From Bacillota bacterium (GTDB taxonomy: Bacteria; Bacillota_A; Clostridia; Lachnospirales; WQUN01): 21,427 bases of DNA. Position numbers and translations under genes: made by a program. This document shows positions 16,201 through 21,427 of this stretch, in pieces. The notes under the pieces were generated by a model. The model did no database searches, was not told the origin of the DNA, and was given only the letters and a program-made list of their open reading frames with translations. The first letter of the stretch is position 1; each line of letters starts with the position of its first letter. The DNA is taken from positions 1-21,427 of the forward strand of contig WQTQ01000205.1 in NCBI GenBank assembly GCA_009786175.1, read 5' to 3'.

Positions 16201-16830
16201 GACGAACACCGTGTAGATATTTGGTCCCAGACAAACTCCTTCGCAGATATTCATTTGGAAAATTGGTTTAACAACGCTATTTCTACTATGGAAAACGGCG
16301 GACTGTTTAGTGAAATACCTTTGGGCGGGAATTTTTACCCGAATTTGGCTATAACCCGCGCGGAATTTGCTGCAATGATAGTTAACTACTTGGGACTTGG
16401 ACATTACCGGATTAAAGGCGGATATGCTTTTACAGATATCGAAGGCCACTGGGCAAGTAACGCAATTACTGTCGCTTACCTGCAAGGATGGGTAAACGGC
16501 TTTGATGACGGAACTTTCAGGCCGGATGATTTGATCACACGCGCCCAAGTTGCGGCACTTGTAAACCGCGCCCTTGGACGCTTACCGGAACACACAGGCG
16601 ATTTGCTTGACGGTATGGTAATGTGGCCGGACAACATGAATCAAAACGCATGGTGCTTCTTGTACATTCAAGAAGCAACCAACTCTCATTATCATGTAAT
16701 GAAAGACGACGGCATTCATGAAACCTGGACACAATTAATTGACCCAAGAAACTGGCGTTTACTTGAAAGGCCGTACTCTACTCCGGGCTTATTCATTGGC
16801 CTTCATATCGGAGCCAATAGAGGACATTAA
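13216..16830 (+). CDS. SLH-anchored surface protein with beta-helix, DUF11 and Cna-B-like domains
   Basis: Secreted cell-surface protein of 1204 residues, function unknown but built like an adhesin. Residues 1-22 are a signal peptide (LLLVTILLMGNAVFA). Residues about 60-545 are a glycine-rich right-handed beta-helix: rungs repeat GGGV followed by FHM[WFY]GG and N-x-A. Residues about 553-675 form a DUF11-type domain (AGDTISYRLVITNS, TDLVVTDVLPEG). Two carboxypeptidase-regulatory/Cna-B-like domains begin near 694 (VTGSVTDGSENPIPG) and 804 (QGSITVTVTDSNGNPVSG), then a proline-rich linker (890-925). Three SLH repeats (about 962-1125; NMTRAEAATIF, AITRAEFAAMI, LITRAQVAALV) should bind pyruvylated wall polymer. 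The last 75 residues (MVMWPDN, YIQEATNSH) are a tail often seen after SLH repeats. GGGAGG precedes the ATG. Strong terminators lie on both sides, so it is monocistronic. Confidence 0.9.
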   Translation: MNKKFTALLLVTILLMGNAVFAYEYLYYPEEYPTDEEETAEENEFVGIQPFNAVPVSTWQGLVNEVAAATPGTTIQLMQNITAQGVLVIPAGTNIVLTGGFTLTGNGISEVINVEGALTLDGPVITGGGNSGVRVAGGTLTMLSGSIESNTAITGGGVFVGNNGTFHMWGGYTQNNYASGTGGGGVDVYPGGTFIMWDGTIQNNQNAINTPLRHRNGGGGVLVGRNGTANHAVFEMHGGLITGNMTSAQGGGVAIHCANLNGPDDNPYALPLGHHFHMFGGAISGNHARISGGGVSVWGIFEMHAGAEITNNFAASELPTGSRWNPTMPEDINGTGGGVFVGQERGRFHMYGGTISNNEASNGGGVGMSAIGHGPPHFYMYGGSVVDNRAIYVGRYGPNDRNPTGFGGGIYMRGQPRVFISGNSLIDGNNADNHGGGITVRTMGYNFHVDPPVPIPPERQGFLHITENARVTNNEASNGGGIYTSLYNVYPHESINIHVDQSVYLSGNYARNGLQIRTDIAEINGNVIRPGTVSIYNHAFTNHDIFVPSRYQASIIKTLVNPNHPGPRPEILAGDTISYRLVITNSRENPITDLVVTDVLPEGLAFIPGSVRFEPSSIYIPNFPPSFSPPEYTFNTAENELTFTIPALNRHFTLDIYFDVTITAVGEITNTAILFFPDGPEEGISDSETIRTPHFYVTGSVTDGSENPIPGFQVNIYDNEGNLVATSYPNRAQEEGLIHISIDDEKGQWTTDYPLPQGEYEIIVTLPDPTEENPYNRREVDREEVRIVDRDIYHPTIIPPNIPQGSITVTVTDSNGNPVSGAEVTITHPSGTETVHITDENGQVVLPHLPDGEYTVVITHPRLDLPVVRGVVIEGSDEREYVIIPAEQQPPPPPQPPIVWPPVQILPPSLPQPEIPAPHFYIQWSPRWAAAYDAATGYDFQIAYEEPPALTPIDPAPLAQTHFAYMIGYREDGTIRPHSNMTRAEAATIFFRLISDEHRVDIWSQTNSFADIHLENWFNNAISTMENGGLFSEIPLGGNFYPNLAITRAEFAAMIVNYLGLGHYRIKGGYAFTDIEGHWASNAITVAYLQGWVNGFDDGTFRPDDLITRAQVAALVNRALGRLPEHTGDLLDGMVMWPDNMNQNAWCFLYIQEATNSHYHVMKDDGIHETWTQLIDPRNWRLLERPYSTPGLFIGLHIGANRGH

Positions 16831-16836
16831 AAGAAC

Positions 16837-16875
16837 ACCCCCTGATATCACATTTCCACTGTGATATCAGGGGGT
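16837..16875 (+). terminator. Hairpin terminator after the SLH protein gene
   Basis: ACCCCCTGATATCACA (16837-16852) and TGTGATATCAGGGGGT (16860-16875) form a perfect 16-base stem with a 7-base loop, 6 bases after the stop codon. The T-tract after it is weak (AATTTAAT), so it may act as a terminator, an mRNA 3' stabiliser or both. Confidence 0.75.
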
Positions 16876-17045
16876 AATTTAATGAAATCAGATAACGGCA
16901 GTACCACTTTCAACTCCAGTACTAATTGCGGTATGTTGTGGAAAACTTTTTGTTGCATTTTGGGGCAAAGTATGTCACAATCTTACATAGTATTTATTTA
17001 CTGGCACTTATACGTCTACATACCTTTGGATGAAGGAGAATTTTT

Positions 17046-20000
17046 ATGTACAAAATAAAAAGTATTGGCAAGAAAATGATTATGATTTTTGCGATATTCT
17101 CATTTTTAATCGGCATACCGGTAATGGGGGCAATGTATCCGCAGCCACCACAGCCGCCGCCACAACCCTTCGCATCGCAAACGTTGAATGTGGCGGTTCT
17201 ATCAGAGCCGCGTATTTTCCCTCAGTCATTATTTTCAAACACGCCTGCATTTAATAGTGTTCTAAGCTCGGATATTGCCATGTTGCATAGAAGCCAGGCG
17301 ATACTTGACGCCGCTATTGACCAAATAATTGCCCAAGCACCTGACGTATTGTTGGTTAACGGGAATTTGACTAAAGACGGCGAAGTAGCTTCACACGAAT
17401 TTTTGGCAGGAAGATTAAACCACCTTAGAACTGTCTTGCCCGATATAAAAATTTATGTAATAAACGGCAACAGGGATATTAATAACCCGAATGCGGTTTC
17501 ATTTGTTTCACAAAACCCGGTTCCCGTACCAAGTCCCTCTTCTCAATTATTCCGTTCTATTTATGACGGGTTAGGCTACGGCGACTCTGCTTACGCATTC
17601 CATGACGGGTCTAATTCATATGTAGCCCGTCCTGCACCCGGCTTTACCATAATTGCGGTTGATACGGCTTCCGGGACTATTGCGTCCGGGCTCCTAAACT
17701 GGATCACCCAGCAAGCACAAGCCGCCGAAGACAGAGGCGATACGGTTATTGCATTTATGCATCACAATGTTGTGCCGCATTCTTCAATTCAAACAATAAA
17801 TTTCCCGGGTACTTTAATAGCGGATTACGAATATATCGGCGCGGCTCTTGCCAATGCCGGTATTCGCTATGTTTTCAGTGGTGCATTGCGTGCAAACAAT
17901 ATTTCTCAACTTACCGTTAACGAAAATACATTAACCGATATCTCTACTGCTTCTCTTACGGCATTTCCTTCCCCTATCCGTTTTGCAAACTTTGTAAGGG
18001 GAGTACAAAACAACAGAAGAACCGAGACTGTCGATATTTCCACACAACGCATCACATCCATCCCGGGTGTTAACGATCTGACCGATTATGGCTCTCGCAT
18101 GGTTAACCGGGAAATTATTGTTTCCCTAACTGTGGACAGTGTGCTGTATGATATGCTGCATAGTGAATTGGACCAATTGGAAGCCACAGAGTTTGTAAAC
18201 ACCAGAGGTGTAAGGCATACGGGAATTAGAGCCGCTATAGAAAGTGTCCTGCCGGTGGAAGACGGAGCAGGAAATCCGGTCAGTAACGATTTTGGTGACG
18301 TTTTGGTTGCTGATTTACGTGCACAGCTTCCCCATAGTTATGCGGAAGGCATACCAATTGACGGCGGCGGCAGGATCTTTTATAACATAAGTCAAAACAG
18401 GATGCAGATACAGGTTGGCCCCGGGTTTTTAGCCCCAATCGTTTATGCTACCGACAATAACATTCGAACTCATCTTGTAAATCCTGCATTTACGCAGCTT
18501 AACAACCTCCTTGTGGTGGACAGAACAACTGTCAACAATGCCATAGATCAATTGGCCCATGACCTTATTAATATGAATATATACCCGCTTCCTCAGCCGG
18601 ACGGCAGCGGAGGATATACCGATGCAGGCAGTCAATACCAGCTTTTTGATTTGGCGCGATATGCCTATCTTGCCCACTTGGCAGGTGACGAACAGATACA
18701 GCAATGGATGCTGGATGTAATTGAAAACCTGAATAATAACGGGCCTTTGCTTGATAATGCCATAGGCATTATATTGGATAACCTTGCCACTGCCCTTGAT
18801 GACGTGCTAAATAGAGTCATTATCAACACTAACGCAATTTTTTCAAGTAACCTTGCGGGGATTGCATTGAGAGCAGCAGTAGTTGACGGATTTGGAAACA
18901 CTTTAGGAAGTATCCTGTATGGAATGGGCTTAGATGTATTTGAAGTGATCGGGGAATTAGGAAATGCGCTTACGGATGAAATGCGAGAGGAATTTGCGTT
19001 TACGCTGACGTATCCATTCCTTGCCATGCTGATAAACTACGGTTACCCAAATGACAATAACACTACACTTCATTGGATTGGCGGCGAAGTGACACTCCCT
19101 CCTCCGGTTGACAGAACAGCCTTGGGTGCGCTTATAGCTGAAGCGCATCAACTCAATGAAGCAGATTATACGCCCGAATCATGGGCAAACTTTGATGCGA
19201 TGCTGACATTTGCGCAAACTGTGTACAATAATGCTGCCGCTTCACAAGAGCAAGTCGATGATGCGCTGAGCAATTTGACCTTGGCGATGGCCGGTCTTAT
19301 ATATATCTGCATTCACTGTGAAGTATATCCATGCGAATGCTGTGTTTTATGCTACCCATATCCTTGCACCTGCTGTGAGGAGTGCATACTCTGTTCTTTG
19401 TGTGAAGAATGTATAGTGTGCGGTAATTGTGAATGCTACGTGTGTAATAACATTTGCCCGGACTGCAACAATAATAACTGCGAGGACTGCGCCGGTTGCA
19501 CATGCTACGTGTGTAGTAACATCTGCCCGGACTGCGGTCAGAATAACTGTGCCGACTGCGCCGGTTGCACATGCTACGTGTGTAACAACATCTGCCCGGA
19601 CTGCGGTCAGAATAACTGCGAAGACTGCGCCGGTTGCACATGCTACGTGTGTAACAACATCTGCCCGGACTGCGGTCAGAATAACTGTGCCGACTGTGCC
19701 GGTTGCACATGCTACGTGTGTAACAACATCTGCCCGGACTGCGGTCAGAATAACTGCGAAGACTGCGCCGGTTGTATATGCTACGTGTGTAGTAATATTT
19801 GTCCGGATTGCGGTCAGAATAACTGTGCTGACTGCGCCAGTTGTATATGCTACGTGTGTAATAACATCTGCCCGGACTGCGGTCAGAATAATTGTGCCGA
19901 CTGCGCCGGTTGTATATGCCATGTATGCACCAATATTTGCCCGGATTGCGGTAACTGTCTAGACTGTGATACATGCGAATGTGGACCCGTTCCGGTTGAC

Positions 20001-21427
20001 AGAACGGCCTTGCGCGCGCTTATAAATGAAGCACATCAGCTCAATGAAGCGGACTACACGCCTACATCATGGGAAATTTTTGATGTGGTGCTGATGCTTG
20101 CTGAAATTATATACGATTATCCTGCCGCTTTACAGGAGTACATCGATGAAGCACTGTATTTTTTGACCTTAGCAATAGCTCATCTTGAATATATATGCAT
20201 TCACTGTGAGGTATATCCATGCGAGTGCTGTGTTTTATGCTATCCATATCCTTGTACCTGCTGTGAAGAGTGCATACTCTGTTCTTTGTGTGGAGAATGT
20301 ATAGAGTGCGGCAATTGCGAGTGTGATGTAGTATGTCCTTGCGATAACTTGTGTCAAGGTGACTGTGGTAACTGTTTAGACTGCATCGGTTGTACATGCT
20401 ACGTATGCTCCAACATCTGTCCGGAGTGCGGCAAAAACAACTGTGACGAATGCGCCGGTTGCACATGCTACGTATGCTCCAACATCTGTCCGGAATGCGG
20501 CAAAAACAATTGTGACGAATGCAACGAATGTATCTGCGAATACACTTGTTCCAATATCTGTCCGGAATGCGGCAAAAACAACTGCGATGAATGTAACGAA
20601 TGCATCTGCGAATATACTTGCTCCAACATCTGTCCGGAGTGCGGCAAAAACAACTGCGATGAATGCAACGAATGCATTTGCGAATATACCTGCTCCAATA
20701 TTTGTCCGGATTGCAACAATAATAACTGTGCCGACTGCGCCGGTTGCACATGCTATGTATGCTCCAACATCTGTCCGGAGTGCGGCAAAAACAACTGTGA
20801 CGAATGCAATGAATGCATCTGCGAATATACCTGCTCCAATATCTGTCCGGAGTGCAACAATAATAACTGTGCCGACTGCGCCGGTTGCACATGCTACGTA
20901 TGCTCCAACATCTGCCTAGGTTGCGGCAAAAACAACTGCGACGAATGCAACGAATGTATCTGCGAATATACCTGCAGCAACATCTGTCCGGATTGCAACA
21001 ATAATAACTGTGCCGACTGCGCCGGTTGTACATGCTACGTATGCTCCAACATTTGCCCGGAGTGCGGCAAAAACAACTGCGACGAATGCAACGAATGCAT
21101 CTGCGAATATACCTGCAGCAACATCTGTCCGGATTGCAATAATAATAACTGTGCCGACTGCGCCGGTTGCACATGCTACGTATGCTCCAACATTTGCCCG
21201 GAGTGCGGCAAAAACAACTGCGACGAGTGTAATGAATGCGTCTGCAAATACACCTGCACCAACATCTGCCCGGAGTGCAACAAGAACAACTGCGACGAAT
21301 GTAATGAATGCGTCTGCGAATACACCTGCACCAACATTTGCCCGGATTGCAACAAGAACAACTGCGACGAATGCAACGAATGCATCTGCGAATATACCTG
21401 CACCAACATCTGCCCGGAGTGCAATAA
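17046..21427 (+). CDS. Giant secreted cysteine-rich repeat protein with degenerate phosphoesterase head, partial (3' end outside window)
   Basis: I do not know a function. 1460 codons are open to the window edge with no stop. GAAGGAG lies 7 bases before the ATG at 17046. Order: signal peptide (1-29, FAIFSFLIGIPVMGA); short proline-rich stretch; calcineurin-like phosphoesterase fold (about 48-330); a helical region conserved in such proteins (to about 685); FIVAR domain 1 (688-752); cysteine array 1 (755-979); FIVAR domain 2 (984-1048); cysteine array 2 (1051 onward). The phosphoesterase lacks most metal ligands: SEPR (53-56) for SDxH, GNLT with N107 for GDLT, GNRD with R143 for GNHD, and GALR (279-282) for GHxH; only N142 and H239-H240 remain. 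I see no cysteine before residue 755 and about 195 after it. No wall anchor is visible; it may lie beyond the window. No confident promoter was found in 16876-17045. Confidence 0.88.
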   Translation, partial: MYKIKSIGKKMIMIFAIFSFLIGIPVMGAMYPQPPQPPPQPFASQTLNVAVLSEPRIFPQSLFSNTPAFNSVLSSDIAMLHRSQAILDAAIDQIIAQAPDVLLVNGNLTKDGEVASHEFLAGRLNHLRTVLPDIKIYVINGNRDINNPNAVSFVSQNPVPVPSPSSQLFRSIYDGLGYGDSAYAFHDGSNSYVARPAPGFTIIAVDTASGTIASGLLNWITQQAQAAEDRGDTVIAFMHHNVVPHSSIQTINFPGTLIADYEYIGAALANAGIRYVFSGALRANNISQLTVNENTLTDISTASLTAFPSPIRFANFVRGVQNNRRTETVDISTQRITSIPGVNDLTDYGSRMVNREIIVSLTVDSVLYDMLHSELDQLEATEFVNTRGVRHTGIRAAIESVLPVEDGAGNPVSNDFGDVLVADLRAQLPHSYAEGIPIDGGGRIFYNISQNRMQIQVGPGFLAPIVYATDNNIRTHLVNPAFTQLNNLLVVDRTTVNNAIDQLAHDLINMNIYPLPQPDGSGGYTDAGSQYQLFDLARYAYLAHLAGDEQIQQWMLDVIENLNNNGPLLDNAIGIILDNLATALDDVLNRVIINTNAIFSSNLAGIALRAAVVDGFGNTLGSILYGMGLDVFEVIGELGNALTDEMREEFAFTLTYPFLAMLINYGYPNDNNTTLHWIGGEVTLPPPVDRTALGALIAEAHQLNEADYTPESWANFDAMLTFAQTVYNNAAASQEQVDDALSNLTLAMAGLIYICIHCEVYPCECCVLCYPYPCTCCEECILCSLCEECIVCGNCECYVCNNICPDCNNNNCEDCAGCTCYVCSNICPDCGQNNCADCAGCTCYVCNNICPDCGQNNCEDCAGCTCYVCNNICPDCGQNNCADCAGCTCYVCNNICPDCGQNNCEDCAGCICYVCSNICPDCGQNNCADCASCICYVCNNICPDCGQNNCADCAGCICHVCTNICPDCGNCLDCDTCECGPVPVDRTALRALINEAHQLNEADYTPTSWEIFDVVLMLAEIIYDYPAALQEYIDEALYFLTLAIAHLEYICIHCEVYPCECCVLCYPYPCTCCEECILCSLCGECIECGNCECDVVCPCDNLCQGDCGNCLDCIGCTCYVCSNICPECGKNNCDECAGCTCYVCSNICPECGKNNCDECNECICEYTCSNICPECGKNNCDECNECICEYTCSNICPECGKNNCDECNECICEYTCSNICPDCNNNNCADCAGCTCYVCSNICPECGKNNCDECNECICEYTCSNICPECNNNNCADCAGCTCYVCSNICLGCGKNNCDECNECICEYTCSNICPDCNNNNCADCAGCTCYVCSNICPECGKNNCDECNECICEYTCSNICPDCNNNNCADCAGCTCYVCSNICPECGKNNCDECNECVCKYTCTNICPECNKNNCDECNECVCEYTCTNICPDCNKNNCDECNECICEYTCTNICPECN
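19104..19436 (+). repeat. Duplicated FIVAR + cysteine entry module, copy A
   Basis: Encodes FIVAR domain 1 (VDRTALGALI, DYTPESW, then NLTLAMAGL) and a cysteine-dense entry segment from residue 755 with the doubled motif YPC[ET]CC. It is the counterpart of 19992-20324 at a constant offset of 888 bases. Identity is moderate in the FIVAR part and very high in the cysteine entry part. Confidence 0.85.
19434..19982 (+). repeat. Cysteine array 1: seven 69-bp tandem units plus one truncated unit
   Basis: Units start at 19434, 19503, 19572, 19641, 19710, 19779 and 19848, each coding 23 residues with seven cysteines spaced C-x2-C-x3-C-x2-C-x4-C-x2-C-x2-C-x. The core reads NICPDCGQNNC. A divergent shortened unit follows at 19917-19982. 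The residue before the sixth cysteine pair alternates E, A, E, A, E, A, A, which suggests amplification of two-unit (138-bp) blocks. Units are nearly identical in DNA, so expansion or homogenisation is recent. Confidence 0.9.
19992..20324 (+). repeat. Duplicated FIVAR + cysteine entry module, copy B
   Basis: Encodes FIVAR domain 2 (VDRTALRALI, DYTPTSW, FLTLAIAHL) and the second cysteine entry segment. After it a spacer unlike the array units (20325-20396; VVCPCDNLCQGDC) leads into array 2. Confidence 0.85.
20397..21427 (+). repeat. Cysteine array 2: mixed 69- and 72-bp tandem units, running off the window
   Basis: Fourteen full units and a cut fifteenth start at 20397, 20466, 20535, 20607, 20679, 20751, 20820, 20892, 20961, 21033, 21102, 21174, 21243, 21315 and 21387. 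Short units begin CYVC (23 residues), long units begin C[EK]YTC (24 residues); each has seven cysteines. The core is mostly NICPECGKNNCDEC or NICPDCNNNNCADC. From 20679 to 21242 a long and a short unit alternate as a 141-bp higher-order repeat, four times. The unit at 20892 deviates (ICLGCG for ICPEC). Confidence 0.92.

Noticed and set aside
16861..17058. Small plus-strand ORF of 65 codons between the SLH gene and the giant gene
   Set aside because: It starts inside the terminator hairpin, overlaps the giant gene's ribosome site and start, and has no ribosome site or family resemblance.
19429..20919. Plus-strand Thr/Ala-rich open frames at 19429-19962 and 20443-20919
   Set aside because: Same repeat artefact in another frame; they lie wholly inside the cysteine-rich coding frame and have no ribosome site.
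20107..21174. Long minus-strand open frame of 355 codons across cysteine array 2, and similar ones at 19297-19974 and 21176-21424
   Set aside because: They are by-products of the 69/72-bp periodic sequence: the plus frame has a signal peptide, recognisable domains and a ribosome site, while these are monotonous Arg/Cys/Ser or Ser/Gln/His repeats without starts or context.
19434..21427. CRISPR-like array
   Set aside because: The period is 69/72 bases with no unique spacers; whole units repeat, all divisible by three and in frame with the gene.

Overview
The window looks like chromosomal DNA of an anaerobic, Gram-positive, monoderm member of the Clostridia (Bacillota). The evidence is strong AGGAGG-type ribosome sites, a group II ECF transporter core, a NifZ/ThiI pair without rhodanese domain, a YtgP-type flippase, SLH-anchored surface protein and FIVAR domains. 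A Lachnospirales-like lineage is a guess from the phosphoesterase/FIVAR architecture; no rRNA or other marker settles it.

Layout. (1) 1-483: upstream DNA and a small XRE-type repressor that converges on and overlaps the next operon. (2) 478-2971, minus strand: ecfA1-ecfA2-ecfT, translationally coupled, with no substrate-binding S subunit nearby. (3) 2972-3181: divergent promoter region with two small palindromes. (4) 3182-7209: prmA-rsmE-nifZ-thiI, a ribosome/tRNA modification operon with 4-8 nt overlaps. (5) 7305-8234: a secreted cyclophilin lipoprotein. (6) 8339-10618: iscS, iscU and a CarD-family regulator, with two GC-rich palindromic elements before iscS and before iscU. (7) 10750-13095: nagB and a YtgP/MurJ-like flippase, ending in a strong terminator. 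(8) 13216-16830: a 1204-residue surface protein (beta-helix, DUF11, two Cna-B/carboxypeptidase-regulatory-like domains, three SLH repeats), ending in a strong hairpin. (9) 17046-21427: a very large secreted protein, open at the window edge.

The last gene is the standout. Its 4382 visible bases (1460 codons, no stop) encode a signal peptide, a calcineurin-like phosphoesterase fold in which nearly all metal ligands are replaced, a helical region, a FIVAR domain, a cysteine-rich array, a second FIVAR domain and a second, longer cysteine-rich array cut by the window end. I found no cysteine in the first 754 residues; after that cysteine makes up about 30% of the arrays (roughly 195 visible by hand count). 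The arrays are built of 23- and 24-residue units with seven cysteines each, arranged partly as two-unit higher-order repeats. Function is unknown; a disulfide-linked surface fibre or a metal-binding wall polymer are the two readings I favour.

The window carries two complete cysteine desulfurase systems (NifZ-ThiI for tRNA thiolation, IscS-IscU for Fe-S assembly). All protein and domain assignments are by eye from sequence motifs; no database search was run.
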